DNA of 64,000 nucleotides, taken from NCBI GenBank assembly GCA_001599595.1, contig BCHH01000005.1:2310678-2374677 (forward strand). The letters run 5' to 3'. Made by a program: the position numbers and the translations under genes. Each line of letters starts with the position of its first letter. Position 1 is the first letter of the stretch. The stretch is from Beverwykella pulmonaria (lineage: Eukaryota > Ascomycota > Dothideomycetes > Pleosporales > Melanommataceae). This document shows, piece after piece, positions 1-11,520 of the stretch. The notes under the pieces are model-generated. The model was not told the origin of the DNA. It saw only the letters and a list, made by a program, of their open reading frames with translations, and did no database searches.

Positions 1-1170
1 AATTTCCAAGTGCGCCCACTTCACCCACTTCAACCTCAATTACCTCACCTTTGCTACGCCATGCCCTGACTGGGTACCCGACCTTCCTCCCCTTGTTACT
101 TAAACTGTACGTCCCATCACACCTGCAGGCCATTTCTCACATCCGGATCTTTCTACCCTAACACCCACACACGTGAGATACTATCTGTGATGTAAGCGTG
201 GATGAAGCCTGGTTCAATGATGCTGAAGAGTATCTGCGCCTTTGTGGGAGGTGGTACTGGCAGAGGAGATAGGTGGCGGTGCGTGGATCGAGAACTAGGG
301 CGAGTGGGAGGCGCCGCGGGTGTGGTGTGTAGATGCTGGGGGTGAGGGTCCAGGTAGAGGCGTAGAGAAGGCGGTGTTCCCTCGAGGTTTGTTTTATTGA
401 GGGTATGCGGAGGGCTAAACGCTTTTCTGAAAGTAGGATAGGAAAATGGATGTGGTGACGAAGACATCGTGGTGGTCAGAGTAGGCTACCCTTCCTTGTC
501 CTCTAACTGTTATCAGGACCGGTGTTATGCTGACAAGGAATGCATAGGGACGAGACGGTACAGATCTTCCAGCAGATTCCCGAAATGCCGAGAGTTCTAC
601 TCGAACAATCTCTCATTAAGCGTGGGTGGAATCATATCGAACACCTATGACACAGGATAACAGTAGCAGGCATCACCGAGCCGTATTACCGACTGTTGTC
701 AGCGCTGGCTGCAACTGACCAAAACGTCAATCGTGATGGGCTTTAACGCCCAAAATGAAGTCCAGAAAGAAAACAAAAATGAGATACAGGCCCTACAAAA
801 AGCACCTCTCAGGCACACGCGTTCGGTGGGGGAGCAATAGGAGAACGGTTCAGTCCCGATATCGATCATGAAGGAGCTTGAGTAGGCCCAACAGTATACC
901 ATTAACGAAACTTTGACTTCGAAATGTCCACAATCGAAAATACTAGCGTGTTTCAATAGTCTCATAACAATCATCGGGAAGAAGAAAGGGAGAAAGACAT
1001 ACTCGCACAAGATGTGCGCATGGAAAACAACACTAAGATTCCATGAATGCTAAAGACTTACTTCAGTATTACCCTTCCAACAGAGAAGTCATTGAACCAG
1101 GAGAAAGACAAGAAACGGGCTCCGGCTCTGGTACCAAACATCAACATCGGGAATTCGGCTAAATTTTCCT
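1..1170. other. gene-poor left edge
   Basis: I see no supportable gene here. A 104-codon open frame on the minus strand at 153..467 is rich in Pro, Ser and His and has no recognisable domain. Its composition follows the local sequence, so I do not call it. Confidence 0.4.
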
Positions 1171-1347
1171 AACCATGTACTAACCATGGTTGACCACCGG
1201 TTACCACACTAACCATACTAACCACACAAACCATACAAACCATGTACAAACCATACAAATCGTAGAAACCATATACAAACCACACTAACCATTCAAACCA
1301 TACAAACCACGTAGTTACAAAACATAGCCATACAAATCGTACAAACC
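1171..1347. repeat. degenerate AACCATAC-type tandem array
   Basis: The stretch is a run of irregular 8-10 base units built on (t)aaccata(c/t)aa, interspersed with the palindromic form taaccatggttgacc. A second AACC/GGTT-rich array lies at 2351..2514, so the two bracket about 1 kb. No coding potential is visible. Confidence 0.6.
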
Positions 1348-1490
1348 GAGTACGACCTTGGAGGAGATGACAGTACTGCATTGCTACTACACAGTACGAC
1401 AAGCTTCACAAGGAACTGTTTCCTCCAAACAACAAGCTGTTAATGGTGCAGGGAATTTCTCTGTCAGCTGCTTGCTTTATTTGATATAGG

Positions 1491-1522
1491 CATCATCATT
1501 CATCATCATCATATCATCATCA
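1491..1522. repeat. CAT trinucleotide microsatellite
   Basis: Short imperfect (cat)n run. Confidence 0.8.
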
Positions 1523-1646
1523 ACACGTTCTTCTATCTTTCTTTCTTTCATTCGCTTGGCAGCTGGATACACTGCTGCCAAACCTTATTGTCTATGTGAA
1601 TACCATCCCACCATCAGTGCATTGCTGCTTTGGACATGCGAGTTGA

Positions 1647-1770
1647 GACCCCTAATGCACAAATTAGACCCCCTAACGCACAAATCAGATCCTTAACAAA
1701 CAAATCAAACCCTTAACGCGCACGAATCAGACCCCTAACGCCACAAAACAAACCCCTAACGCACAAACTA
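1647..1770. repeat. 20-22 bp tandem repeat, six units
   Basis: Six consecutive units of 20, 21, 20, 22, 21 and 20 bases fit the pattern gacccctaacgcacaaatca, with one to several changes per unit. They fill 124 bases exactly. Each unit contains a CCTAA or CTTAA core resembling the fungal telomere repeat CCCTAA embedded in a longer unit. Confidence 0.8.
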
Positions 1771-2350
1771 TGCTAAGTACTTATTAAACACATTAGACCT
1801 CAGGTTGAGCTCTTTCGCAACGTCTTGTAATATCACACCTAAGACCGCATCTCTAGGTAGCCATCAATTACTAATTAAGCACTAATCCCATAGTTTGTAA
1901 CCACTAAGGACATGTTCATCTCGCCCAGGGGCACGCGACAGAAGCAGACACTTAGGTAAAAGTAGCAATTATAGAGCACGTAAGTTACGGAAATCTGTTG
2001 CAGAAATTGTTTGGAACACAGCTAATGAGGTGTCCACAGCGAGCATACAGGCTAGGGACAGCGATTACAGAATAACAGCGTTAAACAGCAGGCATAATAG
2101 TGACGTAGGGTGTTGGGAGTTGGGAAACATCAACAGCATTGGGAGCGTTGGGGCGGCTAGGATTGGCACATTGGCTTAGGGCATGAGCGTAGATCAGAGT
2201 GTCACCACAGCGCCATGACAAATCTTCAATCTCTGTAGAACAATATGCACGTTTTTAACACAAATTCCTGAAACTTAATACAACCCTTTCCCTAATGCAG
2301 AGAATTTTACCATTAAAGTNATAAATACTATAATAACAAATAAATTCAAC
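1771..2350. other. intergenic, ambiguous base
   Basis: No gene is visible. The base at 2320 is N, which suggests assembly uncertainty in or near repeats. Confidence 0.4.
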
Positions 2351-2514
2351 CTGGGTAATCNGGGTAACCAGATACCTGTATAGATTGCTCGTGGTAACCA
2401 CAGCTAACCACGGTAACCGCGACCGGCCAAATGAGGCTCTCGTAATCTCACTAACCACGAAATCTCACTAACCTGGCTAACCATGGTTAACCACGGTTAA
2501 CCACAGCAACCAGA
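2351..2514. repeat. degenerate GGTTAACC-type array
   Basis: This is a cluster of palindromic (g)gt(t)aacca units: ggtaaccaga, ggtaaccacagctaaccacggtaacc, then taaccatggttaaccacggttaaccac near the right end. The base at 2361 is N. It is related in sequence to the array at 1171..1347. Confidence 0.55.
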
Positions 2515-2539
2515 TTCTAATTTACATTTTGCCGATGAA

Positions 2540-3560
2540 GACAGAAAAAAGCTTGAAGAAGAGAAAAAAGCCGTAGGTACCTACCATGGCCTCCATGATC
2601 TATACTTTCCAGGTAGAGGCCCCACCAATCGCGAATAAAGAGGAGGTTCAGACTCCAGCGCAAGCCTTGACTCAGTCCAAGATTGTGAACAACGAGAAGC
2701 CTCAGACCAGAGCGGAGATGGAGAGAACTATGCAGGCTCCTCCTCAGCACAGCGGCCTTGTCAACTTTTCACCACACAGAAACTAGCAGCACCCACTTTC
2801 GACACAAGCGCTGGTACAAATCCAGCAGCAGAACCTTGTGTCTGCAAACTGCTCAAAGCACAACTAGGGTGCGTCTCTGGTACAGCAAGAGCCAGTTCAG
2901 GCCCCAACTCGGGCCCAACACAAGCCGCCGTACGGATCCTGCAGCAGAAGTTAGCAGCCGCGAACTGCCCACAGAGCATCAAGCACCCGGTGTAAGCCCC
3001 AAACTCAAATATCATCACTACGCCACAGAAACTCTTCACCAGGGGAAGAGTAAGAATCTTGTCATGGGAAGCCATCCAGAGAGAACCCGCCGCGAGCAAC
3101 ACCTAATGAGAATATTGAAAACCAATTTAAGACTCCTTACCTTCAACCAAAGAGTAAAGCACCCCGAAAAGATGCTGAACGCTCGACAAAGCGCCTCCGA
3201 ACCGCCGACGAGACAGCCGGTGACGTACAGGAACCTTAGCTCGGTAAGCTTTTATTACCCAAACGAAGCAAATGCGGACCGCGCTCGTTGGCGAATAGCA
3301 CCGTATATTCCCAGCGCTCTTGTCGTCACATCTGAGACTACGGCATCTCAAGTACTAGAGTACAGGGAGACACAGACGAATTTGTTGTCCCAAGTACTCG
3401 AAGGCATAGGCGCGGTTACGGGCATGGCTCGGGAAATGAAATCGTAGTCTGTGTCTCTGCAGGCTGAAGTTCAGAAGTTGAAAGAATACCTGGGAGGCGC
3501 AGGTAGATCGTGAGCGGAGGGGTTCTCATTTGAGAGCGGAAGGGATACAAGTGTCTAAAC
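2540..3560 (+). pseudogene. decayed coding block, no family recognised
   Basis: Three plus-strand frames give protein-like stretches in succession. One around 2586..2786 is rich in Gln, Glu and Pro. A second, Ala-rich with several Cys, runs about 2770..2999. A third at 2758..3447 ends in a coiled-coil-like tail that continues past an in-frame TAG near 3447 into another helical segment (AEVQKLKEYL). A further TAA interrupts the upstream frame near 2636. No consistent set of introns joins them, and the stops are of the CAA/CAG-to-stop kind. I infer an inactivated gene or transposon ORF and cannot name it. Confidence 0.3.
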
Positions 3561-5170
3561 ACTTTTATGCGATTCCTATGTTGGAGTCTTTTAGTATGTA
3601 TATCAAGAAGAGGGAATGGGGATGAGGGAGATAAATTTCGATGAGATGGCACAGTGGTAGAAACATCCTCTACTCTATTTGCTATATTCCATGATATATT
3701 CTTGATGGTGGCTATACAAAAGTCCATTGTACCTACAAGCATGTTCTGGGATATATGAGCGAGCATGTTCTCTGTCATTTCCTCATCGAGTGAGCTGGCC
3801 ATGGTGCACTGAGTTGTAAAAGCCCCCAAACAGAGGCAGGAAGGCTGAAGCAGCCCAGAAAGCACGGAATTGGTGAGCATATCCCCATTTCGGCATCCGG
3901 CAATATTGTCGATGTTTATGCATAGGATTGGCTCGGACCGATAGATCATCCATCCTTTGAAGGCATGTACAAGGATGTTTGCACTACCATTGGTCGCCCT
4001 ACATTCATTGATCCACGGCATTTCATCCTCTCAGCCAAGGTTACAAAAAGAATGTATAACTGGGGTTATCCTAAGCGCGGACTTCAGCGGAGGAGTGGAG
4101 ATCGGCCATAACGAGCGACATCTCCGTCAGCCTCACAATTCGGACTCTCTGCGCGAATGAACATGCGCGATAAATGCTGTGTAATGCACCAGAACGGCGA
4201 AGGCGGTTCATATGAAATGGCGTAGCCGCAAGGATCCACCGGTGATATTACTCATTGCGGTGTGTGTCTCCCTATGTTGGTAAGCAGAAATAGACTTCTT
4301 TTGGGATTAGTGAGTATGGATACAAGAGTCCACAAGACCGGAGAATTTTGTTCTGGTCGGCGCGCTGGATTTGAAGCATAAGAGGTCTAGAATGAGCGTT
4401 TCTATATGCTGTATGTCTGCGCAGCTCTTCCACTGGTCGCCCTGCTACTTCGACAAAAAATAACTCTTCTTTCAGCCCTCCGGAATTAATCTCATGAATA
4501 TAAAGTCCATAATATCGATAACCGCCGTGATATGGGTCCTTGCAAAAGTAAAAGCGTGCCTACCGGAGACCAGCTTTACTCGCCTCATTCCGAGCGCACT
4601 CTAGTGATGAGTTTGCATTATGTGGGCTAGCACTGATTTCGTTGTATGCTTGTGGGTTGGATGAACATGGTTGAGATACTGTTGTCTCTCTCTCGTGATT
4701 GCTGAGGTGTTGGCGTCTCGAGCTTATCGAGAACGGCGTAGTGATGCTTACCACCATGTTCGCATTCAAGCAAGTCAGACTCTCTACGTTTGATAAGAAA
4801 GTATGTCCGAATTCGACGATTAGGCTGGCTCACAAGGCCAGACAATACCGAAATAAAAGCAGTATTGAATTCCAGCGAGATGCACACTCTCCTATTGTGG
4901 ACAGGATCTTCGGTGACCGGATTTAGCAAGGGTTCCTACAACCTTCTTTTGCCTCACTAATTGTCGCAACAGAGACAAAGCACTCACACAACCATTCATA
5001 CATGGCAAGACGTTTGCCCCAATGTCGACGTCGATTGATGAGTGGTTTGATTCTCGCCCGAGAACCTCTGATTGTGGTGTGAGCACTGCATGCTAGATCG
5101 AATGGTCTGCGTCTGTTGTATCAGGGCGGCAAGGCTAGAATGGTCTGACGTACCACATGCTTGATGTACA
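3561..5170. other. intergenic, only weak ORFs
   Basis: Several overlapping open frames of 60-200 codons on both strands were inspected (for example minus 3416..4021 and minus 4627..4929). None shows a domain, intron structure or consistent composition. I see nothing I can support. Confidence 0.35.
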
Positions 5171-5504
5171 GTAGTGAGCACGTTTCAGTCCGGTGAGATC
5201 AAGGTCCTCTCGGATCCAGAAAGACTACGTGTGGGCTTGTTGTCTCCGCCCATAACTTCTTTTTTTCGGGTTCTGCACAGCCTGTCGCATGACATGGCCA
5301 TCTTCCTTTCGCACACAAGGTCTCGCACGGTCGTTTACTGGAGGTTGATTGGCATGTGTCGATCTGGAGAACCTGAACAAGGCGACATTCCTATGCAGCA
5401 TTCAGTACGTAAAGGGGAAAGTCTTAAGCGATACTTGGGTAGCGAGTCACCACGTTGTCGTATTCCAGGACTAGGATTCAGAGTGGATCTCCGTCCAATT
5501 CACT

Positions 5505-5732
5505 GTGCAGTTGACACCCGCAATCGGGGTCAAACGTCTTCCCGCATCAGTGCCATTGATAGAAACCCCGGACAGCGCCTTGATCCGCGATGTGGATATT
5601 CTATGGGGAATCGAGAGATATACCGCGGTGCTAGCGGGCTCGTTGCCAAGGTTCCCCCAAATAAGTGCCGGCACCTCCGTGGTGTGTGAGCTGTCAGATA
5701 TTCCCATGAGGCCATCAAGGATTACTACCTAG
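5505..5732 (+). pseudogene. possible remnant of a fungal rhodopsin-like 7TM protein
   Basis: The frame reads RLPASVPLIETPDSALIRD, then DILWGIERYTAVLAGSLPRF. The spacing P-D-x(9)-W-x2-E-x(9)-LP resembles the end of the fungal integral membrane 'rhodopsin domain' (PF20684), where a D(x)n-W-x3-E helix precedes a conserved LP. The Glu and LP are present, but the rest of the domain was not found in adjoining frames. No start or splice sites could be set. This is a weak, motif-level call and chance resemblance is possible. Confidence 0.25.
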
Positions 5733-7378
5733 TGACGTCGCCGGTAAGACGAAAGCCTTCAATTCCTATACAAACGAGAATCGGGCTCTATGCCTGAAGG
5801 TATGGGCCTCAGTGCGGGGTAGATAACGAGTGAAATTCACCGACACGGCATCATGCAATGCCAGCAAACTGCTTGGAGCCGGAACTAGGTGTATGGAACG
5901 TGGGCCCAGATATCGCAGGTATTGCGTTGGGAGGTAGGTCAAGATCGGGTGGCAGCCCAGAATGGAGAGAGCAGCAATTGACCATTCTGACGAAAGCGCT
6001 AGAACACCGTTCAAGCGACAACACCCACGCGCCACCTGTTTGAAAGATATACTATTCAAAAGCTTTCGAACCGCAAGACGCGGCACATGTCTTCTATCGA
6101 ACGAGTTGTATCGCGAGTTGTACCGCTAAAATTTAGATCTTCATCCAGATCTACCGAAAGTAGAAGACACGAGCGGCTGGAAGCCTCATTGTCTTTGTCT
6201 TTGCTGCACGTCATCACACACGTTGTCACGGTGGATGTGTCTGCTCCGTTTCGCAATCCTTTGCAGTGTACCCAGTAGTGATGACGCGGAGAATGGCTAC
6301 CGGGGAGTCCTAGCAGGCCTCCCAGGTCAAACGGCAAGGAGCACATTGAAACTTGGCGAAGAGATATAGACAAGTTTTCGAGTCTCGAAGTTATACAGCA
6401 CAATGCTCATGTATGCAATAAGACTAGAAGAGTAGTGAACTGAGCCCGGAAAAGGTGGTTATGGCGCGTTGGATTTGGAGAAATGCCGTGGTCGATGCGT
6501 GGATGCCCAGTGCACGCGAGAATGGCCATGTTGATATCGAAAAGGGATGGACCTTGCAACTGTAAGGGCAGCCGAGAGACCCGGTTGACAGAGGGGGGCT
6601 ATTTGACAGCGGGCGGTGAACGAGCCCAACGCTAGACACCGGATATTGTGTCAGAAATCTCGCTTCATCGGGAGGCCGAAATACAGACGTGGTCGAAACT
6701 TGAGGAAAGTGGTATCTCCATGGAGGTGTGATCGTCGTGAGATGGGCGGTGTCCTTGCGCGTGCCCGGGCGTCGCCAAGCCTCATCGCCACCTCCTCCAC
6801 CTTGAGGCAGAGGATACATCGGAGACCTTGAAGCTGTCGGCAGGGTGTGTAGGGAAATAAAGTCGGATTCGTAGAGTTTGTGTAGACTCTGTACATGGCA
6901 GTGGCAATTGCGTCACTTTATAGTAGAGATCGTCTTGTTTCTTCATCTCGAGTGAAGTCGTGTCTTCTGCTGAGCTGGCAACCTTGGTAGCAGAATCACG
7001 AACAGCGAGCAGATGATAGGCATCCACATATTCGTCTAAAGCACATAAGACTTCTTGAGAAATGGTGGGATGCAGGAGTTGCCGTTTTGAGAAAAAATAG
7101 GGCTTTCCCGGTCTCGTGTGGTTTTGGCGTTCAAAGAAGTGAGGCGGCCCAATTGGGCGCCAACGCCCTGCTGAAGGCATCAGTGCATGTCGGTGAAAGC
7201 CCAAAACACAGACGTTTTGCCTCAGTCCAACTTTTACTTGTTCATTTGGCGTTCAAAAGTCGAAGAAAACCCGAGTTTTATCAGAGTTTTATCAGAGTTC
7301 ATCAAGTAGAAGCTTCCTGTTAGCCAGATCGTCCGCATAAAAGACTTTTTCTTTCGCGATAACACATACCTTCTCATC
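5733..7378. other. intergenic, nothing convincing
   Basis: One minus frame (6782..7204) reads like protein for about 70 residues (ALDEYVDAYHLLAVRDSATK and following) but has no recognisable family and no credible partner exons. Otherwise nothing is seen. Confidence 0.3.
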
Positions 7379-7776
7379 ATGGCTGCTGGTACAAATTCAT
7401 ACTTCGTCCCAGGGTTCGGCATCTCGAGAGCAGTGATTCAGAACGAAATCCGGTACCATTGTGGTCCAGATGCCATTGTTAGACCGTATACCCACCAGGT
7501 AGGTCAAGCGGGAAACATCATTGCGATGATTATACTGACAATACCTTCAGGGCCGTGATGGGTTCCTAGTAACAACGGCAGGAAAACCATTGACCAAGGT
7601 ATTAACCGCACCACCGGTGTTTGTTGACTTCCCGCTCATATGCACAGGCCCAAATCGAAGACCTCAAAGAGTCTTCTCTAGAATACGAGCAAAAGCAATC
7701 GCGGAGAGCCGACGAAGCCGAAGTATTTGTGAACGAGCCTGTTCCTGTCGGTAATCGGATACGAAGGAGTGGTTGA
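7379..7776 (+). CDS. small conserved fungal protein of unknown function, 98 aa
   Basis: Three exons at 7379..7498, 7551..7598 and 7648..7776 are joined by introns of 52 and 49 bp with GT/AG ends. Both introns are phase 0. The protein opens MAAGTNSYFVPGFGISRAVI, then carries RYHCGPDA and RPYTHQGRDGFLVTTAGKPLTKAQ, and ends in a charged, Glu-rich tail. From memory, proteins with this opening and the PYTHQGRDGYLVT-like block recur across filamentous ascomycetes as uncharacterised proteins. No signal peptide or membrane segment is seen, so a cytosolic or nuclear location is likely. The start is the first ATG of the conserved opening. The gene model is strong; the function is unknown. Confidence 0.8.
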
Positions 7777-10700
7777 CGTCAAGCTTTCAGCATGCAAACG
7801 GTTTTTATGCCTATCCAACCGACAACGGTGTTCTTGTGGAGTTTTGATATCCTCCTGTTTCGGCGTGCTTTGCGTTCCATGCGCCTCATGTCTGGCATAC
7901 TTTTCCTCAAACGACACGGAAGAGATGATCTTCCGGCTATACGACCAAAACACATATACTTTCTACCGGCCAAATATACGTTCTTCCCATCTTTTGTACA
8001 CGTTATCACTTTTGGGTCACATCGGGAAGGCGCTGACGGATGTTTCGGACCGGTCCGCATGCTAGATGTTTCCTCTTTGTCGTTCTTATATCTCTATAAC
8101 GTTCTCATGCAAATCAAATGTTGTCCCCTCTTCATGAATCGTTCGTATTGTGTTATGTCCATATAAATACCTGGAAACTCCCCAAGACTTATTTGAGCAG
8201 CGTGGATTTGGAAGAGCATCATCAACGGAGCGTCACCAACAGAGCCTGAGTGGATAGCAGTACTGGATCTATGTTGTATCGCCTGGCACTTGTATAAAAT
8301 ATTAGGCGCTCTCGTCCGAAAGCAATTGCCAAAGAATCAGAGGGCCAGGGTGACACCTCCAGACGACCAAGGATTCGTCGGACCAGATTCCAGAGCGATC
8401 AATTTCGGAACACCACTTGGAAGCCGCTCGAGTTTGCCCGAGGGCCGTGAGCAACCTGGAAAACGTGACGCCAGGCGACGAGCAGTTCATCTCGGCGGGC
8501 GAACAGAATAGGCAACCACGAGCCAGAAGATGCTTTCCAAGGCGGACTGAAGCAATGGAAATCGACGTTCAGCACACTACGCAAGCCAATGTAGGCGGAT
8601 GCAGTCTGCTGTGAGGGTGGCTGTTTCTTGTCTCGGGGGTGTGCGTACATGATGCATCCAGAGCACCGCCGACGCTTGCAGAATTTGGTCAGTAGGAGCT
8701 CAGCGTCGCCTCAACGATACATACCGCATCAATGAACGTCGTTTCACCCCCACGCAATCCTCTCGTCGCCTGCAGACCATAGCTGCGCGTCGCCCTCAAT
8801 ATCACAGAACCGGAGTTATTGGGCTCCTTCCACTGCACTGCTGACGGCGGTAGCCTTATATCTCTCGCTATCTGGTCGAATCGATGAAAGAAGCTCGTGT
8901 GCACTCCTATTTGGAATGCCGTGAGAAAAGCGGACGTTCTCAAATGGGGGAATGCTCGCCCTGTATATACTTGACCGGATTCTTGGCGCCGTGTCGGGAG
9001 CAGCCACGTTGTGCGGTTTGAGCGGTGGCTGAGGTCCAGAACCTGAATGCATCGGGAGTGAGAAGCCCCATTGGCGATGCAAACAGGAAGAGGAATGTGG
9101 TGAATGTGAGGCGGACGAGGGAGAGCGTCTGTTGGGTCAGGGGCGACGGAAGTGTGGCCAATGAGAGCGGGAGGAACGAGCGACCCGATTGGGGTTAGTT
9201 ACCGGTGAGTTCACCTTTAACACCCCATTCTAGGACGCGCGCCTCTCATTCATTTAATCAAAAAGTGGCCTTGGTGGTATTGCGTGTAGGGCTATATGTG
9301 GGAGCGTGCCGCTTCTCTTTGGGCCAACTGGAAACCTGAGTCACTTCAGGAAAGGTAACATTTCACGAAGGAGCCTTGATCATGGACGCAGCTACAGTTT
9401 GCATTCATGCTGCAACGACATTGTCTACAAACGAGAGCGACACACATGATCCGACCTGATGAGAATGAGAGCCCGTTCTGCCCGCTATCTTTTTGCCTTC
9501 TTCTTCTTTCACCTGACCATCACGGCCACCATCCGACCCCCTCCACACTTTCCCTGACCTCAATCCATCTGTCTCCTCTCTCCTTATTCCCATAAGTAGG
9601 TCTCGCTTCCACTCGTCCTGGTACCGCTCACGGATTCTATGTTCGTAGTGTAGCCTCTTATTCCCCTCTTTTCTGTAGTTCCTGTCCTTGCCGTCAAGAA
9701 CACATAACCGCTCCCACTCGTACCCCTCCCATCGGGAGCATGGTTTTGACGCTTCAGTTTCGGTTTCAGCCTCAGCTTGTGCACCTTCGTTTTCTTTCAG
9801 GCTTCCCCATATGCCCCCTTTACCCTCTCCATATCACTCCCCAATCTTAATCCTAATCCCAATTTTTGCTCATCCAACTTTTCTCGTTACGCATATCCTT
9901 AAACATCTCCCTGCGCACGCTCTACCTCTTTTTTTTTTTTTTTTTTTGGCTCATCCTGTCCTTGTCCTTGTGTATTTTGTTTGTGATGTGCATCCTTTCA
10001 TTCCACTCGCTCTCTTCATCAATATGGGACGAAGTTGATTGAGGGACGATGATCGTTGTATGGATTCTACAGAGGAGCCACCGAAGAAATATCTATAGTC
10101 TTACCAAGCACGCTAAGAGCCTGCCAAGATAATGAAAACAGATATTGAAGTGAGTTACATGAGCAAACATGGAGGTGACTCATCATGTGACCCACAGGAC
10201 GACAATCATCACCCGAAACGAACGGTTTTCTTCTAGCTTTGTCATCTTATACCTCTAGTGCACCGTAGCGTTGGTTTGCCGGCAACGCACAGTAAGCAAA
10301 CCTATTGTAGTCATCATAGTGGCCACTGTTCTTTTTGTTCTTCGAAAAGGTAGTCGAGCATGAACGGGGCAAGTATAGAGAGCGGGAAACGCAGGATGGT
10401 AATAGGCATAGGTTGACGGGTTTTGAGAGGGGTAAAAAGGGAATATTTGGAAACGAGAAGAAGGTGAAGAAGAATGCGCGGCGTGTCTTGATCAACTGTG
10501 TTTCTCATCTACGACGACTATTGGTCCATGGTGTCCTAGCGGAGAAGGCGGTTCTCGTGGTCTTCCCATCTTGCGATTTGGTCTTGGATATTCAGGATTC
10601 ACTGCTCTCTAAGGATAGATTCCCTCAAGTCATCTCACCCGTGCTATGGCCACGGACTCATCAGACAATGGCAAAGTTTGCCGTATCCCTCAAACACACA

Positions 10701-11520
10701 ACAATCCAACTGATTGTTGCCCCATTTTGAGAGCAGACCCGCGATGTTCAGCCGCAATCGAGAAGCACAGGCGCGACACGAGAGTGTCGTGAAAATGGCA
10801 TGTGTGGGACAATAGACAAACAGGCTAATGAAAGGCAGTTGTGCGAAGGGATGCAAATGTTTCAATGCACAACCAAAAGAAGAGAAAGAGAAAGAGAACG
10901 CAAGTGGGCAAAAATGATGCAAGACACTAAAAGAGGTGTATACCGGCGCTCCTAGAGAGATCTAGGCCGTAACCCGCACCCACAAGAGACAAATGCGAAT
11001 CCACTTCAAACATCGCCAAATATAGCTCTCATGGAAAACTCCTCTACAGGACATGGAAAACGCTTCAGCTTAGCATTTCGCCCCGGGCTAAAACTTCGAA
11101 ATAGTTCTTCCTTGCGGCCGAGTAATTCAGTGGCGGCGCGATGAGTGGTGATGACTCAGCGCTATATTCTTGGCTTTGGGAAGTACGTACGTATTCGAAG
11201 AGAGGCGAGCCCGGACGAAATGAGGATTTGACGGACGTGATGGCGATTTTTGATGTCGTCGCGAGGCAGATGCTGTCGGGACGGAGCAACTCGACTTCTC
11301 CAGACGGGCTGACCGTTCGCGCTATCCTTAGCGGGCGCCTCAAAAGCGGGGCCGATGAGACGCCGCACCTGCTAAACCGAGGCTCATCACCGCGCCGCAC
11401 TCGTGAAGGACGTGCCGCAATAAGAGGAGCGATAAGGGGACGTCTCTGCACAGCTTCCAATTGCATTCACCACTCCCCAGCTGAGCTCCCTCCATCCACA
11501 CCACCCGACCTCCACCCACC
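7777..11520. other. long gene-poor stretch
   Basis: No gene is supported over about 3.7 kb. A minus frame at 8940..9161 starts with a hydrophobic segment (LVRLTFTTFLFLFASPMGLL) and could be the first exon of a small membrane protein, but the following frames do not join cleanly. A 19-base T run lies at 9929..9947 in a pyrimidine-rich tract. A dispersed repeat lies at 10063..10206. The last few hundred bases are the promoter of the aldehyde dehydrogenase gene. Confidence 0.4.
10063..10206. repeat. dispersed repeat family A, copy 1
   Basis: It matches 54941..55058 in the same orientation. Shared blocks include aagaaatatctatagtctta, gagcctgccaagata and gactcatcatgtgacccaca. This copy carries an extra internal stretch (gtgagttacatgagcaaacat) that looks like a local duplication. 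Confidence 0.8.

Noticed and set aside
1647..1770. CRISPR-like array
   Set aside because: Units abut with no spacers and vary in sequence; it is a plain tandem repeat in a fungal genome.
3416..4021. Minus-strand 201-codon open frame
   Set aside because: No domain, no intron logic, and partly opposite the decayed plus-strand coding block.
8940..9161. Possible small membrane protein with hydrophobic N-terminus
   Set aside because: The continuation could not be joined through any good splice sites; left as a note only.
9929..9947. Poly-T run as the tail of a retrotransposon on the minus strand
   Set aside because: No coding remnant or target duplication is visible next to it; it lies in a generally pyrimidine-rich promoter-like tract.
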